Assembly: GCA_003013855.2 (NCBI GenBank) | Contig: PVNU02001548.1 | Location: forward strand, 4,712,001 to 4,776,000 | Length of the DNA stretch: 64,000 bases | Reading direction: 5' to 3' | DNA from: Liriodendron chinense | Lineage: Eukaryota; Streptophyta; Magnoliopsida; Magnoliales; Magnoliaceae | In this document: in pieces, positions 27,637 through 36,059 of the stretch | Position numbering within the stretch: the stretch's first letter is position 1 | Layout: each line of letters begins with the position of its first letter | Made by a program: the position numbers and the translations under genes | The notes under the pieces: model-generated | What the model was told of the DNA's origin: nothing | The model's input: the letters and a program-made list of their open reading frames with translations, nothing else | Database searches by the model: none

Positions 27637-29834
27637 TGAAAAAATATATTTTGATTGAAGAGACTGAGAGAGAAAGATAACTTGGAATCACTCCATGGCA
27701 TCACACCAAATCACTATAATCACAGGAGGTTTTACTTCATCACAAAATAAGAACTTTATTTCATATGCTCAATTATGGGCTAGTGTGTGGACGTTCAAGA
27801 GAGCGGATTAGGTGAGACCCCGGCCTCACCTAAGACGGTGCGGCCCTTACCATGGGTTTACCGTGGGGCCCACCTTGATGTATGTATTATGTATCCATGT
27901 CGTCCATCTGTTTTTTTTTTTTTCATATCATTTTAAGGCACTATACCAAAAATTAAGCAAATCCAATTATCCGGTGAACCATACCATAAGAAACAGTGGT
28001 GATTGCCCGTCCTACCATTAAAACTTCTTAGGGTGCTCCTTAATGTTTCTGTAATGTTTATTTACCATCCAATCTGTGGATAAGGTTAAATAAGACTGGA
28101 TGAAGGTAAAAAAAAATATAAGCTTGATCCAAAACTCTTGTGGCCTATTAATGGTCAATCACCACTGTTTCTTATGATATAGTCTACCTGATAATTGGAT
28201 TTGCTTAATTTTTGGTGTAATGCCCTAAAATTATGTGTATAAACGGTTGGACGGCGTTGATACATAATACATACATCAAGGTAGGCCCCACAGTAAACAT
28301 ATGTAAGGGCCGCATTGTCTTAGGTGAGGCCGGGGTCTCACCTAATCTGCTCTCGACGTTCAAGCCTTATATAGTCCCAGGAAAGACTTTTTACAACAAA
28401 AAAAAAAAAACTCTCTCAGATAAAAAGTTTCACATAAAGACGCTTAATAAAATAAAATTTATTCCTAACTCCCTAATCTCAGTAAAAATATAAGCTAAAC
28501 AAAAAATAATAAAACATATAAACAACTAAATAAACTAAGTTATTTCATGGCCCACAATCAAGATGTCCAATGACAATGATCCAACGGTCAAAATGGTCCA
28601 ACTAGATAGCCTACATGCATCTTCCCAGTGTGGGGCCTTCAAACATGCATAATCATGCATGTGGGGTCTTTAATAGGCTAGGCACTTGAATTGGGCCCAT
28701 GGGCCCCATGTATGCATCACCTAACCATAAAGAAACCGGAGCTTTCCTCCTCCTCTGCTATACTCTAACTAGTGCTCGGATGTCCTCATCACAATCCAGA
28801 CATAGACAATCATTTACTTGTAAATCATTTACAGTGTTTGGTTTTCCAACTTCCTATGTAATGCAAAGTAAATGAGCCATCATTATCATTTCAAGGTATT
28901 TGTTTAAACAAGAATTTCAGCTCATAAATCAAAAGTCAAATACAGTTGTAAAGGAAACAAGGAAATTGTAATCATTATATTTTTACATTATAAAACTACC
29001 AATTTTACAGTAATCTTTAGGTGAAATAAACAATGGAAGCAAACTCATTATTGCAGTCAAATGTGGGTGATGTCACCACCCAATTATAGGAGTAAGTAAT
29101 CACTACCCATTTCCAGCCATTCACCACTATAATTGGAACACCGAACGCCCCCTTAAAGCCAAACAGGACAGACTGTAAATGATTTAAAGATGATTTAAAC
29201 CTGTAAACCATTTACCACTTAAACCATTTACAGGCGTCTAAACGAGGCCTAAAGAAAACTATGATAACAAAACGCAAGAACCAGTGCCATGTTTTTGCGT
29301 GTGTTTGGTTGCACCCAATATCATGAAATTTTGCACCAAATTAGACTGCGCAATAATGAAATATCATGAAATTTCGTGATATTTGGTGCAACCAAACGCA
29401 ACCTTCAAGTAAACGCTATTCAATTTCTCAAACCTGTGACAAAGTAAGACCGTCCGAAGTCTTCCTTGATGGTTTCAGCGACCTGAACACGATCGATCAC
29501 CCCCGACCCGTCGAGCTCTACGTTGGCAGTTTCAGCAGCAGACTGCGGCCTTGGCCGGAAGAAGGACGCAGCAATGCCGAGCATCTCGGATCCAGTACCA
29601 GGCCAGCTTGAGCAACGCATTGTCGGATTGGGAGTCTCGATCGATGGGAGATTTTGGGTTCTTAGCGTTGCGACGGAAGTTGCAGGTTTTCAGGAGAGGC
29701 TCCGGCGAGAAGAAGCCGGAGCGGCTTGCGAGAATGGAGATTGGGGGCGAGGGAGAGCGAGAGAAGGGAAGACATTTGGGGAAGAAAACACGAAGGAGAG
29801 CGTTTGGTATTGGGTTTGGAATTTTGTTCGCCAT
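9495..29834 (-). CDS. Five-exon host gene: plastid-type NTF2-like/DUF2358 family protein (frame broken in exon 1)
   Basis: Spliced minus-strand gene with exons 29434-29834, 13368-13522, 12944-13010, 9697-9745 and 9495-9588. Introns are 15,911, 357, 3,198 and 108 bp, and every junction is GT-AG. The joined product is about 254 residues if one extra base in exon 1 is discounted. The N-terminus, rich in Ser, Pro, Arg and Asn, looks like an organelle (plastid) transit peptide. From about residue 115 the protein matches the plant NTF2-like/DUF2358 fold by recognition: KEDFGRSYFVTG, then YEEDCEFADPAGSF, then GHWRFSC.MSFPWRPILS, then TGYTEYYF, and a C-terminal HVEHWNVPKMALLKQIF. Molecular function of this family is not established. 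The frame break near 29594 means this allele is either null or the base is a sequence error. Exon phases (1, 0, 1, 2) are consistent from exon 2 to the stop, which argues the gene was recently under selection. A TE inserted 321 bp upstream of the ATG limits the native promoter. Confidence 0.85.
9697..9745 (-). CDS. Exon 4 of the NTF2-like gene
   Basis: A 49-bp exon with a polypyrimidine tract and acceptor TTTTTCCATAG before CTACAGGATATAC, and donor TATGCAG-GTAACATG. It reads (A)TGYTEYYFAQSGRVC(R). It enters in phase 1 and leaves in phase 2. Confidence 0.87.
9746..11737. other. Intron 3, left part: no element recognised
   Basis: Ordinary intronic DNA. A 73-codon open frame at 10626-10847 (minus) has mixed composition but no recognised family. 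A (GAA)n run lies at 11528-11552. Confidence 0.4.
11738..12435. mobile_element. hAT-like MITE carrying a nested SINE
   Basis: Termini CAGTGCTTTAAATAGC and GCTATTTAAAACACTG are inverted repeats. Flanks TGCCTGCC / TGCCCACC agree at 6 of 8 positions, as an aged 8-bp TSD would. Subterminal GTAGC/GCTAC words fill both arms. A SINE (12240-12403) sits inside. Located in intron 3 of the gene. Confidence 0.6.
12240..12403 (+). mobile_element. tRNA-derived SINE
   Basis: A head with a B-box-like GGTATCGAATCCC is followed by GGTGACTAACAGTTTGGGTG and an A-rich tail of about 25 bases. The same 3' signature occurs at 7660, 8187 and (minus strand) 53194. Confidence 0.55.
12944..13010 (-). CDS. Exon 3 of the NTF2-like gene
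   Basis: Short 67-bp exon that was not visible as a stand-alone open frame. The acceptor TTGATGCAG is followed by codons reading DKGIGHWRFSCVMSFPWRP and ILS, then the donor CCG-GTATGTTC. The W/F/P-rich strand is the central beta-sheet of the NTF2-like fold. The phase changes from 0 to 1 and joins exactly with exon 4. Confidence 0.88.
13368..13522 (-). CDS. Exon 2 of the NTF2-like gene
   Basis: The acceptor TTCTCACAG precedes GAAATTTGACAC. Joined to exon 1 it gives ...FVTG-NLTLNAYEEDCEFADPAG. The exon carries the most conserved block of the family (EEDCEFADPAGSFRG, then RRFKRNCTNFGSLLEKS). The donor after ...DYEAG-type codons is GAG followed by GTGAGTCT, a perfect plant consensus. Length is 155 bp, entering in phase 1 and leaving in phase 0. 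Confidence 0.9.
13841..14397. mobile_element. Foldback MITE with 9-bp TSD (Mutator-like)
   Basis: About 557 bp whose two halves are inverted copies over almost their entire length, with ends GGATTTTTA / TAAAAATCC. It is flanked by TAGAAAGTT at 13832-13840 and 14398-14406. A 9-bp duplication with long inverted repeats is typical of Mutator-superfamily MITEs. No coding capacity. Lies in intron 1. Confidence 0.8.
14690..14998 (-). pseudogene. LINE (L1-like) 3' fragment
   Basis: The minus strand reads WSIWYECNNMPFHDKS, the conserved end of plant LINE ORF2 after the zf-RVT domain. It is followed by TTTAATAAAATTTT and an A-run (T-run at about 14676-14690 on plus). It is 5'-truncated, as usual for LINE insertions. 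Same orientation as the host gene. Confidence 0.65.
15570..15891. mobile_element. Foldback MITE
   Basis: Inverted arms about 150 bp each: TGCTCACCCGTGCACCTTCT against AGAAGGTGCGCAGGAGAGCA, and GTTTCAGCCTGATCCAAAAC with its complement. No convincing TSD. One arm is related to the duplicated segment at 54282-54620. Confidence 0.6.
15900..16400 (-). pseudogene. LINE ORF2 RNase H-domain fragment
   Basis: 16004-16240 on the minus strand reads GDSTNAFSWVVSNVYP and ending FSRINRDANSRANALAKAG, the C-terminal RNase H (RVT_3) block of plant L1-like LINEs. A TGA stands immediately upstream of GDS, and the preceding AAAILSMIKVA block is in another frame. TAATAAAATTT lies downstream. Same orientation as the host gene, inside intron 1. 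Confidence 0.75.
16590..17640. repeat. Scrambled TATCG/CGATA palindrome patch
   Basis: About 1 kb dense in shuffled copies of CGATA, TATCG, CGCCAAT and ATATCG. It includes a ~54-bp tandem duplication (CGACTGCGTAAATTC / CGACCATGTAAATTC) at about 16867-16970. Poly-A runs occur at 17420-17445. No coding function. Confidence 0.6.
17880..18485 (-). pseudogene. LINE ORF2 zf-RVT fragment
   Basis: The minus strand reads APPKIAAFAWLV, VDNLRKRGMILPN and the zinc-binding C..C..H..C region ESVNHLFIHCEFAAKVW, then WALWLERNNRCF. This is the reverse-transcriptase zinc-binding domain that closes LINE ORF2. The 3' end TTTAATAAAATTATC with an A-run lies at 17881-17910. 5'-truncated. Confidence 0.82.
18486..19500. 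other. Intron 1: unassigned
   Basis: No coding or element boundary recognised. Scattered 'GGGCCCACC'-type words. Confidence 0.35.
19502..19653. repeat. Tandem duplication, 76-bp period, two copies
   Basis: ATTAATGCATGCATGATCAT...GGGTCCTATG occurs at 19502 and again at 19578 with about four substitutions. Confidence 0.8.
19975..20325. repeat. Scrambled GTAACGGC palindrome patch
   Basis: About 350 bp built from shuffled CGTTAC, GTAACGG and GCCGTTA words in both orientations, including a 50-bp direct repeat (GAAAAACCTAT.TTTGCCCC) at 20085-20150. Strongly self-complementary. Confidence 0.6.
20431..20488. repeat. (TA)n microsatellite
   Basis: About 29 uninterrupted TA units. Confidence 0.95.
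20600..20852 (+). pseudogene. LINE 3' fragment (antisense to host gene)
   Basis: The plus frame reads LLAVFWSIWHEHNSCVFS, the LINE post-zf-RVT motif. It is followed by TTGTAATCCAATTTAAAGG and an A-run at 20841-20850. It is the only one of the four LINE pieces in intron 1 in this orientation. Confidence 0.65.
20853..21850. other. Intron 1: AT-rich, unassigned
   Basis: A 47-bp direct repeat (AATTTGAATACATTAAT) at about 21329-21410. Nothing else recognised. Confidence 0.35.
21851..22378. mobile_element. Foldback MITE, probable 9-bp TSD
   Basis: Ends GAGCATTGCTAAG and CTTAGCAAAGCTC. The inverted arms share GTGCAATAAAGCTCA. The flanks TGTTTTGCT / TATTTTGCC match 7 of 9. Inside, a unit of about 45 bp (TTTTGGGAAAACATG...GGATGGATTG) is repeated about three times at 22115-22275. 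Confidence 0.6.
23755..25258. mobile_element. Inner PIF/Harbinger-like element with TTA TSD
   Basis: Ends TGACTTGTTTGGATTTATGG and CCATGAATCCAAACAGGCCC are flanked by TTA at 23752-23754 and 25259-25261. Subterminal GGAAAGGAAA repeats. The centre is a minisatellite. It is nested in the 22796-25715 element. Confidence 0.7.
24080..25030. repeat. Minisatellite, about 117-bp period, about 8 copies
   Basis: The landmark TTTGTACATGTGG recurs at about 24314, 24429, 24549, 24667, 24786 and 24900, with GAAGATGGATGGTGGCACAT in each unit. The overlapping minus-strand open frames here are by-products of the repeat. Confidence 0.85.
25870..25926. repeat. (CT)n microsatellite
   Basis: About 27 CT units. 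Confidence 0.95.
26400..26812. repeat. Minisatellite, about 35-bp period
   Basis: About ten degenerate copies of GGCCCACATCCTGATTGGAC followed by CAGATTTTTTT. Confidence 0.85.
27585..27632. repeat. (GA)n microsatellite
   Basis: About 23 GA units. Confidence 0.95.
27799..28354. mobile_element. Foldback MITE with perfect 9-bp TSD (Mutator-like)
   Basis: 556 bp, inverted arms nearly full-length, ends GAGAGCGGATTAGGTGAGAC and GTCTCACCTAATCTGCTCTC. TSD GACGTTCAA at 27790-27798 and 28355-28363. The arms hold the GTGGGGCCCACCTTGATGTA core found in many places in this window. No coding capacity. Intron 1. Confidence 0.9.
28364..29433. other. Intron 1, 5'-most kilobase
   Basis: Nothing coding. TAAATGATTTACAG words (subterminal-type repeats) occur up to 29248. 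ATATCATGAAATTT inverted words occur at 29318-29385. Confidence 0.35.
29434..29834 (-). CDS. Exon 1: start codon, transit peptide, start of DUF2358 domain
   Basis: The ATG at 29834-29832 sits in a good plant context (AAGCAATGGCG). The frame from this ATG reads a basic, Ser/Pro-rich leader as far as ...ALLKLAWY at about 29595. The conserved continuation (GSEMLGIAASFF to VAETIKEDFGRSYFVTG) is in the +1-shifted frame. The exon is 401 bp. The splice phase required by exon 2 needs a length equal to 1 modulo 3, so 400 bp would fit and 401 does not. The extra base lies around 29594-29595. The exon ends GTCACAG followed by GTTTGAG. An in-frame upstream ATG at 29972 exists but is less likely, because it lies across the putative promoter. 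Confidence 0.8.
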
Positions 29835-30154
29835 TGCTTTCAATTCATCTGGAATGGATGAATGGCAGCCAGAAAAATTGCACGGTGGGGTTATATGCGC
29901 ACCGTCGTTGAATAGTAGAAGGGTGGTGCTAACTTGCGCGGCTGGTGACGAGGGCTTAACGAGGATATTCATGGGTGTAAATGGGCCTGAGCCAACGGCC
30001 GGGCTGAGTCGAGTCCATTGGGGCTGTGTTTAGACCAACGTCGAGTCGATCGTGGCTATGTTCTTGGGCTTTGTATATACTGGCCTACGGGTGGCAATGG
30101 GTTGGGTCAACTAACCCGACCCGCTTTCGGTTGGGTTTGGATTAGAAAACGTGG
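29835..30154 (-). promoter_or_regulatory. Truncated upstream region of the NTF2-like gene
   Basis: The 320 bp between the ATG and the Athila left LTR. A TATA-like ATATAA lies at 29891-29896 (minus strand), about 57-62 bp before the ATG. From about 29960 outward the DNA is a patch rich in GGGTNGG/ACCCGAC words that looks transposon-derived, so perhaps only about 130 bp of original proximal promoter is left. Confidence 0.35.
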
Positions 30155-31329
30155 TATTCGATTTTCTCCAAGTGCAAAGGTTCAATTGTAACATTCTTGT
30201 GAGTATAGGGTCGATCCCATGAAGACAGTCTACTGAGAAAGCTTCTTACAGATCAACTAAATAGGTAATGAAAATAGATATCAAAGGAATATATCTCAAA
30301 TAGATTAAGCATTTGGATAAATATGGAAAAATCTAACCAAAGCATCGAAGTTCCACACACGAACTTAACAAACCGTCTATCATGACTGATAATGATAATT
30401 CAACTAGATCAGAGCACTATGGTCTATCTAGTCGGAAGTTTAATAATTAAAGCATGTAAAAAGGAGTAGAAAACTGTCAAGGATTAGAAATCTCAAATTC
30501 TACATCATTAAAACATACTTCTGAGCCAAGGATTGTAAGGATTTGAGATCCATTATATCACAAATCAAACAATGTGAAAGATCAGAAGTCTCTACCATCT
30601 AAGAAATCTGTATTAGCTAGATCTAAGCATCCACCATACGGTTCTCACATGATGGATCAAAGATTTTCCTAATACATGATAACATGTATCAATCTTAAGA
30701 TCCCATCATGAAATCATTAAGGAATCATCATGATGGATAATCTATTGAATCCATGTGCTTCCTTTCTAGCTCTGGCTAGAAGAAAATTAGAAGCATATGT
30801 TTAAAAAAAATGGACAAGAAAAGAATAAAGAAAAGAGGAGAAGAATTGTACGAATAAAAGAGAACTTGAATTAATCTAAAGAAATTAACACATTAAAGAA
30901 ATTGTATGAATTGAAATTAAAATAAAGAATCAAGTAAAAAAAAATCTCTTTCTCTCTTTGGAAACTCCTAGGAAAGAAATCTAAAAGAAAAGGGAAAAAA
31001 TGGGAATACAATTCGGTTCCCCCTTTATTAGACTTACACCGTCTCGAAATTCACAATTTAACAGCCCTAGGGCTATTTCTGCACTTTCTACATATTGCTT
31101 TTTCAGCCCTGTAGTTATGGAGTTGGACTTTTCAAGACATTTTTTGCACCATTCAAGCATGGTATTACCATCTCTTGGACTTTAAATTACCTTTTTAATT
31201 CGAATTCATCATAATTCACACAATCACTATTAAACATGAAAACACATGTAATTAGATCACTTTAGCCAAATAATTCATGTAAATGCAAGATGAACGAGGA
31301 GTTAAACATGCAAAATTTGTCACTCAACA
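30155..31329 (-). repeat. 3' LTR of Athila element
   Basis: 1175 bp, direct repeat of the split right LTR. Its outer TG has decayed to TA; the inner end CACTCAACA is intact. Inserted 321 bp upstream of the host gene ATG. Confidence 0.9.
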
Positions 31330-32620
31330 CACCCGTCAACCAACATTTTGCTAGTCCTAGAGCAAAATATGTGAAATTTATATTAAAAAATAATTAAAAA
31401 AATGTGTATTAAACCTATCAATCAAATACAATAGACTTTCAGAATAAGTTACACATAACCTAGGTGGAATAATGAAAGTGTATTCCAATTCCTTAATTAA
31501 TTCCAATAGATTGAGTTACCTAGATTCCTCAAAATTTAGAATAATTATGATTTAACATTCACTTATGCATGATGATATTGGAGTACCTAAAGTTAACTGC
31601 TTGTGTAAGTTAGTCACCTCCAATCATCCTTATATTCACAGGGTCACCTCGAACACCAACTTATCCGCCTAATCTTAACATCACGCATTTGAATTTTTTT
31701 TTTTAATTCTCATAGATATAACATTATTCTCTCACCCTACTTCATTGGACAGCTGAAGAATCCAAAAGGCTTACTTCAGACTGACTAAAACATAGCAATA
31801 GTAACGACTCAGGATCAAATTCCAGCTCCAGATTGCCAGTTCTCCTACGGCTGATTGATTTTTTCTCATAATATTTTTTTTACAACATTTTTAGGCTTAC
31901 TAGCCTTAGTTTACTTATAAACTTAAGACTGAAGTTTATGATTCAACTAACTACACTTCCATTAACTTAAGCATCAAGTGTGTTATGTGAAAAACGAGTA
32001 TCAAGTTCTAATATATTCTAACTTATTGATTAGTTAACTTATCAATGAATTTTTTCAATCCTTGGAATCTAAATTCATTAAATGCCTTTGTTAGTTGTAA
32101 ACTATATTCTGGAATTCATGTATCCTTTTAACAAGTCGTACTATACAATTCTTGAAAAAATATTTGAAACAAAAAAATTTCACATATTTTAAGGTATGTA
32201 TGATGATTTAAACTCACAAAAGTGAAAATAAAATGACTCAAAAAAAATCTAAAAATTGACTCAATTTGCAGATTCCTGACATACTCCTCACCCCTATACT
32301 AAAATTTACATTGTCCACAATGTAAATGATAAAACATATAATGTAAAATAAAAGAACAAAGTAAAAACAAAATGAAAGAGATGAGTATCACCTGAAAATG
32401 AAGAACCATCTGCAAAACACTAGCAAAACAAAAGTAAAAAAAATTAAATTAAATTAAATTAAAAATGCACTACCGAAAAGAAACTAGCCCCACTCCTAAA
32501 CTAGCCTAAAATTATTCTTCTATGAAAGTATTTGAGGTCAATCAGAGTATTTTGACTCATGAAGAGTGATGGACTCCCCTCTCAAATGAAAGTTTTCCAC
32601 ATATGGCTTTAATCTTTAGC
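31330..32620 (-). other. Untranslated 3' internal region of Athila
   Basis: No open frames of note. Long noncoding DNA between pol and the 3' LTR is normal for the Athila lineage (a place where some members carry an env-like gene). No such gene is recognisable here. Confidence 0.6.
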
Positions 32621-32623
32621 CAT

Positions 32624-33730
32624 TCACTTTGTATAATTGTCATTAGGTGGATTTTCAATTTCAATGGCCCCATGAGAATGAACATTTTTCACTATGAATG
32701 GGCCTGTCCATCTTGATCTTAACTTACCCAGAAAAAATTGGAGTCTAGAATTATAAAGTAGGACATTTTGCTGAGGTTCAAAGGTCTTCCTCGGAATGTT
32801 TTTATCATGAAAGGCCTTAGTCTTTTCCTTATAAATTCTAGAGTTTTCATAGAAATCTCTCCTCAGCTCCTCCAACTCATTTAACTCTAATTTTCTTTGC
32901 CCACTTGCTTGGTCTACGTTAAAGTTGAATTTCTTAATTGCCCAATATGTAGTATGCTCTGATTCAACGGGCAAGTGGTATGCCTTTCCATACACTAATC
33001 TGTACGGGGACATTCCAATCGGCGTCTTATAAGCAGTCCTGGAAGCCCAGAGAGCGTCAGATAGTCTAAGAGACTAATCCTTCATATCCGGTCTTATAAT
33101 CTTTTCCAAACTTCGCTTAATCTCCCGATTCGAGACTTCAGCCAGTCCACTTATTTGTGAATGGTATGGGGTACTCACTTTGTGCTTTATGCCGTATTTC
33201 TTCATCAAGGTTTCAAATGACCTATTACAGAAGTGAGACCCGCCATCATTAATGATGGCTTTTGGGGTTCCAAATCTAGAGAATATATTATCTTTAAGGA
33301 ATCGTAGGACCACTTTGCTATCATTGGTCCTACATGAAACTGCCTCAATCCACTTGGAGACATAATCCACACCGACCAATATGTAATGAAATCTAAAAGA
33401 AGGTGGGAATGGTCCCATAAAATCAATGCCCCAACAATCAAATATTTTCAATGGTAATATTGGGGTCAATGGCATCATGTTGCTCCGGGACACACTCCCT
33501 AATCTTTGACAACGGTCACAGGCAATACAAAAAGCATGGGTGTCTTTGAACATGGTGGGCCAATAGAATCCACATTGTAGAATTTTTGCAGTGGTTTTCT
33601 TAGCAGAAAAGTGGCCACCACATGCTTCTGTGTGACAAAAGAAAATGACACTATGGACCTCATCTTTCGGAATACACCTGCGAATGATTTGGTCAGCCCC
33701 GTACTTATATAAGTACGGGTCATCCTAAAA
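32624..33730 (-). pseudogene. Athila integrase remnant
   Basis: Zinc-binding residues appear as CHTEACGGHFSAKKT (other frame) and CIACDRCQRLG. The core has all three catalytic positions visible: GIDFMGPF, NDGGSHF, and AEVSNREIK carrying the Glu. The C-terminal piece 32624-33013 reads SPYRLVYGKAYHLPVESEH, then GPFIVKNV. A frame break at about 33500-33560 and stops at 33020-33075 disable it. Confidence 0.87.
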
Positions 33731-33899
33731 GAAATTCCTTACCTCGATTTCAAACCTCTTTTTATCTTGTGCCTTCCAATGATGTGGCACTCTACCTGTC
33801 ACAAGATAATTTACTATATCTGCATACCAAGGGAGGTGGGAGACTGCAAATAACTACTCATCAGGGAATGTGTCATGGATATGTGTCTCCTCAATGGAA

Positions 33900-34123
33900 T
33901 CATCTAGGGACCAATTGAAAAAAATGATCGGCCACTACATTCTCTACTCCTTTCTTATCTTTAATTTCTAAATCAAATTCATGGAGTAGGAGGATCCATC
34001 TCAAAAGTCTTGGCTTTGCATATTTTTTAGATAACAAATATTTCAAAGCCGAGTGGTCGGTGGACATGATCACTTTGGATCCTAAAAAGTATGACCTAAA
34101 CTTGTCCAAGGTGAATACTACTG
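33900..34123 (-). pseudogene. Athila RNase H, distal part (split by insertion)
   Basis: Reads LAVVFTLDKFRSYFLGSKV, then TDHSALKYLL and ending VADHF. It continues directly from 36060 once the 34129-36054 insert and one TSD copy are mentally removed. Confidence 0.88.
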
Positions 34124-34128
34124 CAAGC

Positions 34129-36054
34129 TGAAATTGCGGTTTTACCGCCTATAGAGATACTTGGAGATATGCCTAATGTCCTAGAGGGGAGGTGAATAGG
34201 AATAGGACTTTTTAAATTCCAATTACAATTAAGAACTAACCAAGTCAATCTTATCAAATAAGATAATCACAATAGCATTCAAGGCATTTATATAAGCAGT
34301 TTGTAAGCAAGGACTATCATAGGCATTTCATCAAACAGTTAGCATTCATGATTGACTAAACCATTCAACACATAGCAATCATTCAATCTCACAATGCACA
34401 GCGATTTATAGTGGTTCGGTTTCCCTACTCCACTCACGGTTCACGATCTCAACCTATGAGACCACCGGATTTCACTATAGTCTTGGTTTTAAATCAGGTT
34501 AACCATCAACCTTGACATCCTTTGATCTAGGACCGCGTTTACCATCCGCCGATGGCCCAATCCAGGGACTTGACGAGTTTGGATCTCAAACTCTCACCAA
34601 TCTTAATCCAAGGATGGTCACGTACCCTCCCGCCGGAGTTTCCTAATCCAGCGAATAGAGAATGAATAAATGGACTCTCAAAAACTAGACATACCTAGAC
34701 GATTGAGCCCCGATTCGATGCCTTTGATGAGTAGCTTCAGCTCCACGTGCTTCAGCTTCTCTTTGTGCTCCCAAGATCAGCTACCGATGCAAATGATAAG
34801 GATATGTTGATGCCGGGTAGTTGGGAGAGAGTTGGTTTAGTTCCTCTTGCCTATTCAATGCAATGGTAATGAGGGAACTACCAAATTTCAAGCATTCAAT
34901 GGCTATAAATGACCTGATAGATATATTCTGAAGGTAGGTCAGCCATGAATGAAAGTCTTGAGTTCATATTTCAAACCGAGCTTTGAATACTCAGTGAAAA
35001 GCCATTAATGGCTAGGTTTGAATGATGAACTCAAGGGGAACAAGAGCAAAGAGGGTAGGAGGATGTGAGTAAAAGCTCTCTCTCTTAGCTCTTGAAGGGT
35101 GTTGAATGCATGCCATCAACGGATCTAAAACGGTCACGACCGAGCTGTCAGAGAAGTATCTCAACTGGTCGGACGGACCAGTCGTCATTTGAAATCCAAG
35201 CCACATCTGGGACTGGCCGACCGGTCAAGACCGGTCGGACTTCCTTGCTGTAGAAGTTCAGAATACTGGTCGACCGGTCTTGACCGGTCGGACCCCCTTG
35301 CTAGATGAAGTTCAGAATACTAGCCGACCGGTCTTGACCGGTCGGACCCCCTTGCTGGATGATTTCCATAATACAGGCCGACCGGTCTTGACCGGTCGGC
35401 TGTGCTTGTTGGACAGAGTTAGCTTGTGAAGGCCGACCGGTCTTGACCGGTCGGCTACCTTACTAAGTAATGCAGCAAAGCTGCTGGAGTGTTTGAGTAT
35501 AGCTAGCCGACCGGTCAAGACTGGTCGGCTGTCCATTTGAAAGCCTTCCAGCAGGGATCTGATGATCTTTGAATATACTGGCCGAACGGTCAAGACCGGT
35601 CGGCTGCCCATTTGCTTCACTACAGCAAGCTGCTGTTGTGTTGAGAAGCCTGGCCTGACCAGTCAAGACCGGTCGGCTTGTCTAGATGGATTGCTGTGAC
35701 AAAGTTCTTCAACACATCAGCGAATTACTTCAAGTTATGAAGTGATGAGGTGCATAGGGTCCAATGTATGGACATATCTTCAATACGTTTCGCACCAGCC
35801 ATGGACCACAAGTCTGATCAACTCGTGTAAGGGTCAAGAGGGTAAAATATGTGAGTCTTTACGCCATTCTTTGATGTTTTGGGTTTCCTATGGTCGATCT
35901 ATATGCAACTTACCTGGGATCTTGTTTCAGCATGAGCTTGAGCAATGGACGAAGCGTAATCTTCAGGTCTTGATTCTTCAATTCTTCGACCGGGGCTCAC
36001 ACGACAAGACACGACCAACCAACACGCCAATTGACAACAAAAGATGTACTAACA
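34129..36054. mobile_element. Copia-like solo LTR inside Athila RNase H, 5-bp TSD
   Basis: 1926 bp, TG...CA (TGAAATTGC...ACTAACA), TSD CAAGC at 34124-34128 and 36055-36059. Near the left end CTAGAGGGGAGGTGAATAGG is a familiar start of plant copia LTRs. No internal domain, so it is a solo LTR. It carries eight palindromic doublets at 35216-35676. Confidence 0.85.
35216..35676. repeat. Eight palindromic GACCGGTC doublets, spaced 53-75 bp
   Basis: Each unit is CCGACCGGTC, then TT or AA, then GACCGGTCGG: a 22-bp palindrome. Five have spacing 53-55 bp, and the last three 71-75 bp with single-base decay. Short frames reading RPV.TGR here are artefacts of the palindrome. Confidence 0.9.
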
Positions 36055-36059
36055 CAAGC

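Larger units (their letters stand above)
25751..29248. mobile_element. Possible further Harbinger-like element enclosing a foldback MITE
   Basis: GGCTGTGTTTGGATGTACAA at the left and CGTCTAAACGAGGCC at the right are imperfect inverted ends. ATCATTTACAG words are subterminal on both sides. TAA follows the right end only. It would span 3.5 kb, including the minisatellite at 26400 and the element at 27799. It could instead be two unrelated fragments. Confidence 0.4.

Noticed and set aside
29526..30033. Plus-strand open frames of 112 and 160 codons opposite exon 1
   Set aside because: Antisense shadows of the conserved minus-strand exon; GC-rich coding DNA often leaves the opposite strand open.
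35216..35676. Regularly spaced palindromic repeats resembling a CRISPR array
   Set aside because: Spacers are not unique in origin (neighbouring spacers share text), spacing is uneven, and this is plant nuclear DNA inside an LTR.
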